From assembly GCF_030269925.1 (NCBI RefSeq), contig NC_085127.1:627501-691500 (forward strand): 64,000 nt of DNA, written 5' to 3'. The notes below the pieces were generated by a model. It saw only the letters and a program-made list of their open reading frames with translations. It searched no databases and was not told the DNA's origin. Below, in pieces: positions 53,930-64,000 of the stretch. Source of the stretch: Bombyx mori. Lineage: Eukaryota > Arthropoda > Insecta > Lepidoptera > Bombycidae. The stretch's first letter is position 1. Each line of letters starts with the position of its first letter. The translations under genes were made by a program, and so were the position numbers.

Positions 53930-54350
53930 GGTCTCCCAGTAGTCGAAATTCGACTATAATTAATTTAAATTATAAGTTTGAACATTATTATGGTTCTATT
54001 TTCAAAGATAATTAAACTTCTATAATCACAGATTTCGCCAAGACTACACTATAGACAAATAATATTAAAGACAAACAAGATTAATGTATTCTCAATTTGA
54101 CTACAGACTAAACAATAACAAAAGTTTGACAATTGACAACAAACAAAGAGTAAGTATATTAATATGTATGTGTTGTGTCAAATACATGGTAGTATGTGTA
54201 TTGTTTTTTTATTCATTTAATGTATGTTTTATGCAAATGATAAAAAAATTACATTCTAGACTTCTTCTCTGTATTCCCTATAAGTGTGGGAAATTTCATG
54301 CTCCTCCGTCTGCGCAATTTTCGTAAAAAGGGGTAAAAAGTTTTTGCTTC
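53930..54350 (+). repeat. Repeat family Y copy 3
   Basis: tctcccagtagtcgaaattc, atttcgccaagactacacta, gtgttgtgtcaaatacatgg, aaagtttttgcttca. The TG block is minimal here. Confidence 0.7.
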
Positions 54351-54810
54351 AGCATACAGAGATGATAGAGCATAATATATTGATGTGCAATTGAACAGTT
54401 GTTGACAATATAATATTATCTAGTATTCTTCCAGTCCCTTTAATCTACTTCTTACTCTTTATTAAGCAGCCATGATGGTTTTTCCTAAAACTTGAAATAG
54501 GTATTAATAATCTTTGCAGTTTAATTAACTGAGGAATATTGATATGATCTAAGATTATATGATGCAGGCTGAAAATCTTCGCTGCTATCATATCTATATA
54601 GACTAATGGCGTAGGCACATAGCTCTAAACTGTTTAATCTTTGCCCTAATGTCCCAATGCATTCTGTATGAATATTAAATAGCGCATCTACACTTTATCT
54701 ACTCATTGTATAGATCGTATAATAAAATAAATATTATAATCTATATTCATATAATATCGTATAATAAATTAGATTACTATTCCTAATGATGACATTACCC
54801 ATATACACAT

Positions 54811-54985
54811 CCCACTGAATTTCTCGCCGGATATTCTCAGTGAGTCGCGTTTCCGATCCAGTGGTAGATTCTGCGAAGCACTGCTCTTGCTAGGGTCAGT
54901 GTTAGCAACACTCCCGGTTAGAGACCCGTGAGCTCACCTTCATGTCAAGAAGAAGCTGAAATAGCCTCTAAAGGCTATCGTGCTG
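54811..54985 (-). repeat. Dispersed repeat X
   Basis: cccactgaatttctcgccgg, cgcgtttccgatccagtggt, tagcctctaaaggctatc. Confidence 0.7.
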
Positions 54986-56007
54986 ATAGCCTTTAGATCA
55001 AACGGTTACATCTCTATCGATTTTCTCAATTAATTAACCCAGTACAGAACGGCGTTATTTAAGTCAAATGGCGATTTAAAAAGTATACACAGAACTTTAT
55101 AATAAGTCACATATAATACCCGTACAATACCTTGAAATGCAGGTCCTATTTTTTATATATATATTTTTTGATGCCAGTATTTTATTTTATACCTATTATT
55201 ACACAGAATACACTTTAAAAGTTTGTATCACATAGAGCAAGCTGTAAAACCCGAACCTTCAGAAACTAAAAATTCTGATTTCCCCATTAAATCGAATGTA
55301 TTCATCGAAGCACTTCCTAGAGCGTACTTTGGATCTTGCGTTAATGTTGAATAGTTTGCAGTTACTAGTTTATTCTAAATTTTATTTGTTTTTACAATTA
55401 ACGTTGGTAACACGCACGAAATAAACCCTTAACATAAAAGTAATTCTTTTCTCCTCCTCCTCAAGAATCCTCAAAATTCTTAAAAAATTATTCGCATAGT
55501 AATTTTAGCTCATAAAAAAATCGGCCAATCCCGCGCATTGAAATGCAAATCGTCACGCCATAGAAGTCCTTTTATTACAGCGCGCCCCTCAATAATTTTA
55601 AAACGTAACAAAAAAGAGTACGCCACCCGCCGCTTAACTAATTTGATTTATTTATTTGTTCTGTACATCGTTCGTAAACACGAGCACCCAAAATGTAACG
55701 CCACGGGCCATCACGGTGCGCTTACTTCCAAATCCCAGTAGTTTTTTTTTTTTTTTTCATGTCAACACTGACTATGTTTTTTCATAAACGAATCCAACAC
55801 AAAAAACAATAAATTAAATTGAGGAATGTGAATAATTCAAGCACGGACCCTTTCTTTTAAATTTAAGTAAGTAAGTTAGGATTTTTAAAATTAAGCCGGC
55901 CACAACACCACCGTTATGGGTTAGTATAGTTTCGGTGCGATGCTTAGAAACAAATATCTGGGACCTTCAACCAAAAATACAGTTTTATTTTATTATTTTA
56001 TTATTAT

Positions 56008-56200
56008 TAGATGGGTGGACGAGCTCACGGCCCGGTGTTAAATAGTTACCGGAGCACATAGAAAATGCTAAGGTCTCAGTATAGTTACAAAGGCTTCCCC
56101 ACCCTTCAAACTGAAATGCATTACTGCTTCAGGGCAGAAATGGGCAGGGTGGTGGTACCTACCCGTGCGGACTCACAAGACGTCCAACCACCAGTTGCTG
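56008..56200 (-). repeat. Bm1 SINE (no head)
   Basis: gatgggtggacgagctcacg, gtctcagtatagttacaaag, gtggtacctacccgtgcgga. Confidence 0.82.
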
Positions 56201-56264
56201 TTAATCGAAGGCTTGCTGGTGGGCATTGTGAGCCCACACCATAGATAATACACTTCATATTGAA

Positions 56265-56470
56265 GCCCGCATAGTTAGGTACCACGAGCCCGCTTGTTTC
56301 TGCAGCAGTTATATGTTCCGGCTTAAAGAGTGGGGCAACCGTTGTATTATACTGGGACTTTAAGCTCATGTCTCAATTTGGGCGGCGGCATTTATGTTGT
56401 TCATGTCTATCGGGTCTGGTAACCGCTTAACACCAGGTGATCCGTGATCTAGTTTAGCCGCCTAAGCCAA
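56265..56470 (+). repeat. Old Bm1-like SINE
   Basis: gttaggtaccacgagcccgc, gagtggggcaaccgttgtat, gtctggtaaccgcttaacac; clearly related but much diverged. With the preceding copy it forms a head-to-head inverted pair. Confidence 0.6.
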
Positions 56471-56562
56471 AGCATGTTGAATGGGAAGCTCTGTGGAACT
56501 ACAACAACTATAAAACATTTGCAAATAACTATTTTATTGATAACAATATGTTGTTCAAAGAA

Positions 56563-56835
56563 TTTTTTTTTATTGCCTTTGTACGCAGACTGGCATACGG
56601 CCCACCTGATGATGAGTGGTTACCGTCGCCCATGGACTTCAGCAATGCCAGGGGCAGAGCCAAGCCGCTGCCTACCGCTTAATACTCTCCATAAGCCTCG
56701 TTTGAAGAAGGACATGTCATAGCGCTCGGAAACACCGTGGAGGGGAGCTCATTCCATAGCCGGATGGTACGTGGCAAAAAAGATCTCTGGAAACGCACTG
56801 TGGATGACCGCAGTGGCTCCAGGTAGTATGGAGTA
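56563..56835 (-). mobile_element. BMC1/L1Bm 3' part including RT C-terminus
   Basis: 3' UTR followed (in reverse complement) by the coding end: aggacatgtcatagcgctcg, gtggaggggagctcattcca, ctggaaacgcactgtggatg. Second longest BMC1 copy here. Confidence 0.88.
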
Positions 56836-57052
56836 CATTTGTTCAGATGTTTTTAACACAAAGATTCTTACGTCAAAAGTTTGGAAAATATTTCACTATT
56901 GTACTTAGCTGCAATTTCGAGTGCCTTCTCAAACGCAAAATTATATTTGTAATATTGCTTTGGCGCCGAGTGGTGCACAACAAAAAAAATCTTATTGGAG
57001 TCTTACTGGTGTACTGTCAAGAGATATATAATACTATGTAATAAAACAGTGA

Positions 57053-57145
57053 GCTTAGTGCGAGTTTTTTAACGTCCTCGATAGCGTAAACGTTAAATCA
57101 AATTTGTTTGCAGTTGGAACAGCGCCCCTAGCGGCAAACACACAG
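57053..57145 (+). repeat. Dispersed cassette Z, copy 2
   Basis: agtgcgagttttttaacgtc, ctcgatagcgtaaacgttaa, cagttggaacagcgccccta. Inverted relative to 26203-26305. Confidence 0.65.
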
Positions 57146-58379
57146 TCCTAAAGTGTCAATCAGTAACTACCAAACAACTATTCATGATGATTATTGCGTG
57201 GCAGATCAGAATTACAATACGCCTTAAGGATACAAAATTGAATAAGAGCACCTTGAATCGCTGGATAATTGTACACAGGGCCTCTTATCCTTGAAACCAG
57301 GAAGATACCGCAGATTTTTGCTTGGTAACACACTTTTCGTATCTGTTGTCTTTAAAAGCCCGCGCGGCAGGCCTGTGGCCTGTACACACTTGAGTGATGT
57401 TAAGGATGTTAAGGTGAAGTGGAGACAACTGGCGAAGGCCCTATGTTTTTTTTTTTTAGATTACAACCAACGGGGTACCCTAGGATTACTACACAACAAT
57501 AACATACATGATAATATGTATAAATCCGATTTCTTGCAAATATCGTTAGCGCGATTCAGACCAGATGCCATCTACTGAGCGATAGCGAACTAGGTAAGCA
57601 AGTTGTAAAATGGAAAAGTATGAAAGTATTAAAAATATAATTAATTATTCATGTTAAGTTATTCATTTTAATATTAAAAAACACTTTAGTTATGAACTTT
57701 AGTGTCGTAAATTTGAGCATAAAACGCATGCGTTCATATATTTATTTTAGTTTACTAACAATGGACATAAAGATTGTTAAAACAGTAATAATAAATGGTT
57801 CTTAGTAGATGTGCTTGATTACAGCATCCATAAGAACATACTACCAGTAAAAAAAGAAAGAAATCTCTTCTTAAAGAGATGTGCTGGCTCAAAGAACAAA
57901 AAGATCATTCGATTATCTTTCAAATATCACTGTCAGTTTATCAATTGTCTCTGTGGTTGTAAGACATCTTGTAGGGCTTCTTGGTGGAAACGCAAGGAGC
58001 GTAGTTGTGTGAATTGTTTTATTTTGTTAGTTCAGGTTTAAATGCGTATTAACGATAGTTTATTAGTATCTGTGAAAGTTCACAAATGTGGGAAAACGAA
58101 TCAAAGCCGCAGGACGTAGCTTGTTGGAATCTTCCAAAAAGTCCCAAGCAAAAGTCTCAGTAAATTATCAGAAAATTTTACTGCGACTACATTTTATCCA
58201 TGTACTCTTGTTTCATTTAATTTTATCTCAATTGTTCAAAGTTCCTAGTTAATCAACTTGATTTCTCTCCATTTAATTTTTCATGAAACAGAATATTGTA
58301 CAAAAGAGTAGGTAGTATGTTGTGATACCTTTGCCATTTCAATTGAAAAAATGGAATTACTGCTACTGTAGTTGTCAGC

Positions 58380-58551
58380 TGTCACTACACGCTGGTGTCT
58401 GATATCGCGTCACTTCGTTCAATGTCAAAATTCTCGCGTTACTTGTGTTGAAATCGTATTTTAATGAATTTTATAATAATTTAGTCGCTTAAACATATTC
58501 TAATTCAGTTATTTGATTTTTCAGTTAATAATTTATAATTTTAAAACAACT
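58380..58551 (+). promoter_or_regulatory. hfp: Probable hfp promoter and 5' UTR
   Basis: Short GC-richer stretch (gtctgatatcgcgtcacttc) before an AT-rich leader ending at the ATG. No TATA box is clear; the start site cannot be fixed from sequence. Confidence 0.35.
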
Positions 58552-58560
58552 ATGGATATG
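58552..58560 (+). CDS. hfp: hfp exon 1, start codon
   Basis: ATGGATATG followed by a strong donor GTAAGTGT. Only three codons, phase 0, matching exon 2. Chosen because exon 2 has no upstream in-frame start in its own intron and this is the first good ATG-donor pair. An extra small exon in the 2.2-kb intron cannot be excluded. Confidence 0.55.
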
Positions 58561-61500
58561 GTAAGTGTATAAAACCTGTAAAATCGAATAATATATTTTG
58601 CATGTGTTATTTTCTGGAAGTACCTAACCTAAAAGTTGAAGACAATAATTATGAAAAATATTCTTTTATTACAAAGACGTATATTCTTAATATCTACTCA
58701 AGCAAAATTCAGTAATAACAGACATTAATATTTGCAAAGCGTTGTTCAAATGTAGTGTTTAGTTTCAAAACATTTTCTATCTATTGGCTATTTATTACCC
58801 TATTACCTCATCTTTACTACTTATTATTAAACATGAATCGATCAATTTTGAAATTTCCATTTTTAAATAGAAAGGTTAATTGATTTATAGTACTTAGCAT
58901 ATTTTTGTAATTATTCCATTATATTCTAATAACATAATTTCTAATAAACAACATAGCCTACAGTGGGCTTTCGTTTGGTGATTCACTATTGGTGATTGAA
59001 TGTTGTAGAATCTTAATAAAACTGAAAACACCAACAAACTTCCAATTATTGGGTTGACAAATTGAAGTGCCAATGGACAGAATTCTCAGCAATTCAATTT
59101 CACAGTGGAATACTGTCATAATAGACAAACAACATGAAACACAGTGTCGCTGCATCCAATTGGTTGGAAATATTTTTGGGACGCCTACATTGATCAGTGA
59201 ACTGCTAAAATAAACGCAATGTGAATGAGTGCAAGATAAAAAAAAAAACTGTCTAAAATTGTCTATAAAAATATTATTCTGTCTAAAATTGTCTATTAAG
59301 ACAAAACTTTATTTCAATAAAATCCTCAAATGCTTACAATTTTTATTTAAAACAGTATTTCACGCTACATGAATAAGTTAAACCTAAACTTACTCTCCAC
59401 TTAACTTAACCATCATTAATGAACAGATAAATTTTCTTCAGATTTCCGAAAAGTATTTTATCAAATCCACCTTGAACATGACTCGAACACAACTAAAGAT
59501 AAATTAACGAAATCTGTCAAATTTTACTCTAGTAACGTTCAATCGAGCAAATAGCAATTGAAATTTGCCAGATTACTATCTTTTCGTATTATTCACAGCG
59601 GACAGCTTTTATGCGAAAAGTAATGAGGTCAATATCTTAATTATAATGCGTCTATCACCAGTTTTGGTACTAGGTTCATGTGGTTCAGATAAATTAAATT
59701 TAAATTGTCATATTAGCCTAGTGGTTAATATTTTTACTTGGTAGCCACAGAAGTCTATAGATATCACAACATCATAAAACTGAAATGTCTCGATTACTTC
59801 AAGAGGGTGCCCTGGTCTTCAAATATAGAATTTATGTCCATATCTAGCATAAGGAAGTACTAGACTAAATTTTGATATCACAGTCAAATCTGAAACACAA
59901 TTAGAAATTTCTATTTCAGCTATAAGTATTTTGAAATATCCAGTTAAATAATATTATGATAACATTAAGAATAGTAAAACTAAAGAAAAAAAAACTGTTT
60001 TAAAAAAATAAAAATAGTTCATAACTGAGAAATACACAAATGTACGGAAGACACGGCAAAGACTTTAGTTACAGACAATAAAAGTTTCAACATTTCCATA
60101 CTGTGTTATGTCTTAACGACAAGGAACATGACTGAAGAAAAACTAACAAAATGTAATCAATTAACTGTAAAACGCCTCCAACTCTACAATATGTTGTTCA
60201 TGAATGATGTTGCCTCGAGCCTTAATGTAGTTTTCAGCTACCAAAATGCAACCAAAATAAACACGTATTACACAAGCAAAGGTCCTTTTATTCCAATAAT
60301 GTTAACAAAATCAAACCCATTTTTTGTCATAACAATGTCAAAACTTACTAAGTTTTACAGGAGAGTGTTTTAAAGGTTTAACATGATATTTTGAATATTA
60401 ATCATCTTTGCAACATTTATTTTTTAGTTTTTACCAGTTACATTATTTGTCTTTTAAAATAAGATAAAATTATGTATTAACTTTGTTAACAGTAGTCAAA
60501 ATATAGGTAAACTAAAACTAAACTACGCTCTTTTGACTATATTTATGAGAAAAATACTGGAGATACCAAATGATTCCGCATATTAACTCAATTTCGAATA
60601 TTTTTGGAAATTGTACACTTTTAATGCGAATAGACGATATTACAATAAGCTTAATAAATATCAAACCAGCTAAAGATAATTAAGTACACAAATTCTTGAA
60701 TGAAATAATTGCTTCGTACAGTTGCAGGGCGGCACGATGCAGCCTCCCCTACCGGCCGTACCACTGCTGACCACACTGGTCCCCGCCGCGGCCCCCGCAG
60801 CCCCCGCCCCCGCTCCTGGTAAGTATGACGACGACACCCCGAGGTAGGAAGACCGGTATTTGTAGAGGAGCCCGCTAACGCCGCTGGGTTGTGCTCGCTG
60901 TTGCAGGACCCGCGGAGCAGAGAGGTCGGCCGACGCGCGCCATCGCACACCGCACGACCGACACACGTTCACTCGCTCAGTGATCCGTTGTTCTGCTTTC
61001 TGTTTCAGGCTAGATATAAGTTAGGTAAATGCTAAGGACTGACTGCGGCCGGGAGCGGCGCCGGCTGCCACGCGCCACGACCAATGTACTTACCTCCTTC
61101 TACCGCCCGCCTGCCCGCGACGTATGACTGAAGCGCCTCCGTCCTCCTGGTGCTACCGCACTAGCCCACCGCTACCGAGAGCCTCTGAACGACATGTGAA
61201 AGGGTGTTGAGTGTGTCGAACGGTCAAATGTTAGAACCGGCTACTCGCGGGTAGAGAGGGACGGAGGTTAGCGAGCGTGTTCGGTTGACTTGATGAGAGG
61301 TGGCATGCACGCGTCCACTGCTGTAAGCCAACTTAACCAAGCGGCCACTCGGTAACGTGTGCGCGTGTGTTGCAGGTTTCGTCGCCCCCATCTACGACTT
61401 CAAACAGCAAGGAGACGTATTTACGGGTCAGTAGAATTAATTATGTGCACAATAGCTTTCGTTTTAGTTTTCGTATTGAATACAATAAAATTGAGTAATG

Positions 61501-63498
61501 CTTAGGGCCAGGAGCGAAATGCGCAACACTGCCGGCCATCCTGGGCGGCTCGCTGCCGCGGCTGTCGTCGGAACAAGCGGACGCCGTGGCACGCGCTAAG
61601 AAATACGCCATGGAGCAAAGCATCAAAATGGTGCTCATGAAGCAAACCCTCGCGCACCAGCAGCAGCAGATGGCCTCGCAGCGCACGCAGGTGCAGCGGC
61701 AGCAGGCCCTCGCGCTCATGTGCAGGTAACCGAGCCTCACGGCCCCCCTGCCGTCCCCCCGCGGCCCCTACCCTGGCCCCTCCCCCGCACCGTGATGTAA
61801 GCGATGACGGTAGGCTCCCGCCCCACGCTGGTCGAGCCTTTGACCCTTTTAGCTGAAAAGATCTGATGTACAAATACGTGTTTAAATCTTAATTCTGTTA
61901 AATAACAAATACTCATCTAATAGTTTTGGCTCAGGGTGTACGTGGGTTCGATATCCTTTGAATTGAAGGAGGACACCATCCGACAAGCGTTCCTGCCGTT
62001 CGGGCCGATCAAGTCCATCAACATGTCCTGGGACCCCGTCACGCAGAAGCACAAGGGGTTCGCGTTCGTGGAGTACGAGATACCGGAGGCCGCGCAGCTG
62101 TCGCTCGAACAGATGAACGGCGTCATGCTGGGAGGAAGGTTCGTGCCTTCCTAATGTCACATTTGTATTTTGTTCCTCATTCAGAGTAGATTGATGTATG
62201 GTAATATTTTAGGAACATTAAAGTCGTCGGGCGACCTTCCAACATGCCTCAGGCGCAGGCAGTCATTGATGAGATTCAAGAGGAAGCTAAACAGTTCAAT
62301 CGGATATACGTCGCCTCCATACACCCGGAATTAACTGAGGACGACATCAAGAAGTAAGCACATTGGAGGATGTTTGTTTTCTCAAGGCATTAGTATATTT
62401 TGTACTCATCTGTGACTTTTATCATTAGCGTGTTCGAAGCATTTGGACCGATCACATATTGCAAACTGGCTTACGGCACCTCCCAACACAAGCACAAGGG
62501 CTACGGGTTCATCGAGTACGCCACGCTGCCCGCGGCGCTCGAGGCCATAGCTTCCATGAACCTGTTCGACCTGGGCGGGCAGTACCTGCGGGTGGGGCGC
62601 GCCATCACGCCGCCCAACGCGCTGGCCGGGCCGCCGCAGCCGTCCGCGCTGCCCACCGCCGCCGCCGTGGCCGCCGCCGCCGCCACCGCCAAGATCCAGG
62701 CCATGGACGCCGTCGCCTCCAACGCCGTCGCGCTCGGCCTCACCAAGCTCAACGCGCTCGGCGTGCCGCCCGCCGCCGCGCTGCCCACCCTCGCCGCCGC
62801 GCTGCCCGCCGCCATCCCGGCCGTGCTGCCCGCAGCCTTACCTGGAGTGATCCCGGCGGCCCTGCCCGGAGTACTGCCGGCTGCCATCCCTCCTCCGGGC
62901 GTGGTAATCCCTCCCGCTCCACGGGTCGGCCCCCTTCCCGCCGACCTACCTCCCCCCACCCCTGCGCCGCCTCCCCCCGCACCGGCCGCACCCCCCACGC
63001 TCACGGAAGCGGAAGGACAGCAACAAGCTGCCTTACAGCAGAAGCTACTGGATGCGTCACCCGACACCTTGCAGCAGCAGGAGTCCCTTTCAATATCTGG
63101 TCAATCAGCGCGGCACCTCGTCATGCAGGTAGGTCCGGCGCCCGCTCACGTGTCGGTGCGTGTGTCGTCAGTATGACGTCTGAAGCTCGGTATTGTTACA
63201 GCGGCTAATGCGGCGTCGAGCCTCCCGCACCGTGCTGCTGTGCAACATGGTGTCGGCTGACGAGGTGGACGAGGCGCTACATCACGAAATCCAGGTCCGG
63301 TTCTGTTACTCGCTCCCCGTGCACTTGCCGGTGCTACCGGTTGTCTGTTATGACTGTTCACTTTTCGTTCTGTGCAGGAGGAATGCTCGAAGTGGGGCAG
63401 TGTGGAGCGGCTCGTGATCTACAACGAGCGACAGAACGAAGACGACGACCCCTCGCACGCTAATGTTAAGATCTTTGTACAGTTCGCTGAACCTGAAG
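58552..63498 (+). CDS. hfp: half pint / PUF60 poly(U)-binding splicing factor (nine exons, 3' end outside window)
   Basis: Nuclear RNA-binding protein that aids 3' splice-site choice with U2AF and, in flies, represses myc transcription and controls ovarian splicing. Exons: 58552-58560, 60728-60818, 61376-61426, 61506-61725, 61935-62138, 62213-62353, 62429-63128, 63202-63294, 63378-63498; all phases agree, giving 543 residues before the missing last exon. A conserved helix ([20 protein letters not shown]) occupies about 84-103. RRM1 starts at VYVGSI (125-130) with RNP1 KGFAFVEY (164-171). RRM2 has IYVASI (223-228) and KGYGFIEY (262-269). An Ala/Pro linker (about 292-430) precedes the C-terminal U2AF-homology domain, which begins near RTVLLCNMV. 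The RXF part of that domain must be in the next exon. No break is seen. Confidence 0.93.
58561..60727 (+). other. hfp intron 1
   Basis: 2.2 kb, AT-rich. A short direct repeat of gtctaaaattgtctat occurs at about 59248-59300. The open frame at 60128-60373 has no recognisable domain. Nothing else seen. Confidence 0.5.
60728..60818 (+). CDS. hfp: hfp exon 2, Pro/Ala-rich N-terminus
   Basis: Acceptor GTTGCAG, donor CCTG|GTAAGT. Encodes [14 protein letters not shown] and an Ala/Pro run, then shares a split glycine with exon 3. Confidence 0.8.
60819..61375 (+). other. hfp: hfp intron 2 with two cryptic or alternative acceptors
   Basis: GC-rich. Good acceptors occur at 60906 (GCTGTTGCAG) and 61008 (TTTCTGTTTCAG), and a usable donor GTAAAT at 61025. 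Exons 60907-61024 or 61009-61024 would each bring an in-frame stop (TGA at 60981, or an immediate TAG). Confidence 0.45.
61376..61426 (+). CDS. hfp: hfp exon 3
   Basis: Acceptor GTTGCAG, donor ACGG|GTCAGT. Encodes [14 protein letters not shown], matching the fly PLYDLKQTGDV block. Confidence 0.88.
61506..61725 (+). CDS. hfp: hfp exon 4, conserved helical region
   Basis: Acceptor TGCTTAG, donor GCAG|GTAACC. Encodes [33 protein letters not shown] and the Gln-rich helix, the most conserved part outside the RRMs. Confidence 0.95.
61935..62138 (+). CDS. hfp: hfp exon 5, RRM1
   Basis: Acceptor GGCTCAG, donor GAAG|GTTCGT (weak beyond GT). Holds nearly all of RRM1 including both RNP motifs. Confidence 0.95.
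62213..62353 (+). CDS. hfp: hfp exon 6, RRM1 end and RRM2 start
   Basis: Acceptor ATTTTAG, donor AGAA|GTAAGC. Encodes [15 protein letters not shown], the inter-RRM helix, and RNP2 of RRM2 (IYVASI). Confidence 0.93.
62429..63128 (+). CDS. hfp: hfp exon 7, RRM2 and Ala/Pro linker
   Basis: Acceptor ATCATTAG, donor GCAG|GTAGGT. RRM2 core ([37 protein letters not shown]) then [30 protein letters not shown], and a very GC-rich stretch coding repeated [15 protein letters not shown] units, ending [13 protein letters not shown]. The first acceptor base falls inside an AT-rich intron; the ATG at 62400 is intronic. Confidence 0.95.
63202..63294 (+). CDS. hfp: hfp exon 8, start of U2AF-homology domain
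   Basis: Acceptor TGTTACAG, donor CCAG|GTCCGG (weak). Encodes [31 protein letters not shown], the first strand and helix. Confidence 0.93.
63378..63498 (+). CDS. hfp: hfp exon 9, middle of U2AF-homology domain
   Basis: Acceptor TGTGCAG, donor GAAG|GTATGT. Encodes [16 protein letters not shown], an acidic EDDDP stretch (the acidic helix typical of UHM domains) and [11 protein letters not shown], ending in phase 1. The next exon is beyond the window. Confidence 0.93.
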
Positions 63499-63639
63499 GT
63501 ATGTTATTAATTACACATCCTGTAATCTAACTAAAGGTGTGCAAACGGGATTTCGTTGTGTGTTGTGCATTTAGTTTATTGTAAGTTCATTAACAATATA
63601 AAATGATAAGCTGACAACCTGACAACAACTGACCGGAAA

Positions 63640-64000
63640 TGTGATGGATTAGTTAATCGTAAATGCGAATAATTCGTTGATTGTAAATGCGAAGGATTAG
63701 TTGATTGCAAATGTGAAGGATTAGTTGATTATAAATGCGAAGGATTAGTTAATTATAAATACGAAGTATATGTTGATTGTGAGTGTGAAGGATTAATTGA
63801 TTGTGAATGTGAATGATTAATTGATTGTGAATGTGAAGGATTAATTGATTGTGAATGTGAAGGATTAGTTGATTGTGAATGTGAAGGATTAGTTGATTAT
63901 AAATGTGATGGATTTGTTGATTGTGAATGTGAAGGATTAGTTGATTGTGAATGTGAAGGATTTGTTGATTGTGAATGTGAAGGATTAGTTGATTGTAAAT
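63640..64000 (+). repeat. 24-bp minisatellite in hfp intron 9
   Basis: About fifteen units of consensus gaaggattagttgattgt plus gaatgt, with unit variants (taaatg, gatgga, aattga). It is more homogeneous to the right and continues past the window edge. Confidence 0.95.

Larger units (their letters stand above)
35051..58400. other. Intergenic region between the two genes
   Basis: About 23 kb between the divergent dpr-family and hfp starts. Repeats are listed one by one. The rest is AT-rich and I found no exon series or domain in it; the dpr promoter presumably lies near 35100-35300 but shows no clear box. Confidence 0.5.

Noticed and set aside
60128..60373. 81-residue open frame in hfp intron 1
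   Set aside because: Composition is AT-driven; no domain and no splice support.
61502..61873. Minus-strand frames over hfp exon 4
   Set aside because: Shadows of the conserved exon; low-complexity Arg/Gly/Leu with no homologue recognised.
62501..63067. Long minus-strand open frame over the hfp linker
   Set aside because: It is the complement of GC-rich Ala/Pro codons; no start context, no domain, and the plus-strand exon is secure.
63640..64000. Minisatellite as a coding repeat (EGLVDCEC units)
   Set aside because: One frame is mostly open, but some units contain a stop, there is no start, and it lies in an intron of a well-supported gene.

Overview
This is nuclear DNA from a lepidopteran, almost certainly a Bombyx silkmoth. 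The evidence is about twenty copies of the Bm1 SINE (tRNA-like head, conserved body, 3' end reading ctaagcaataaaa), several 3' pieces of the jockey-type LINE BMC1/L1Bm, and two insect genes whose exons follow lepidopteran/dipteran homologues. The sequence is AT-rich and intron-rich, with canonical GT-AG introns, and more than half of the recognisable content is transposon-derived. No rRNA, true tRNA, CRISPR or prokaryotic feature was seen.

Region 1 (1-2960): a 5'-incomplete LINE with a long open reverse transcriptase frame, its (TTA)n tail joined directly to a 5'-truncated BMC1/L1Bm copy, then a Bm1 tail. Region 2 (about 3290-35050, minus strand): a complete two-Ig cell-surface gene of the dpr (defective proboscis extension response) family. 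I joined six coding exons whose phases all agree: 35050-34999, 19908-19757, 16304-16085, 8229-8057, 5293-5137 and 3505-3381. They encode about 292 residues: signal peptide, Ig1, Ig2 and a short hydrophobic tail. The introns hold Bm1, Helitron-like and LINE pieces. Intron 3 holds a 6.2-kb Ty3/Gypsy element in the same orientation as the gene, with apparently identical LTRs and an ATAT target duplication, ending 66 bp before the exon 4 splice acceptor. Region 3 (35051 to about 58400): 23 kb with no gene I can support, packed with nested repeats. Region 4 (58552 to the right edge, plus strand): half pint (hfp; PUF60), a poly(U)-binding splicing factor, as nine exons in consistent phase. The last exon lies outside the window, and the final intron contains a 24-bp minisatellite that runs off the edge.

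The two genes are divergently transcribed, with start codons about 23.5 kb apart, and are functionally unrelated: a neuronal recognition protein and a general splicing/transcription regulator. The most notable points are the recent gypsy insertion beside a dpr splice site, the contrast between that element's identical LTRs and its wrecked coding region, possible poison exons in the splicing-factor gene, and a microsatellite that grew inside a repeated transposon. Exon joins come from reading splice sites and phase by eye. No transcript or database search was available, so dpr paralogue number and transposon subfamily names are left open.
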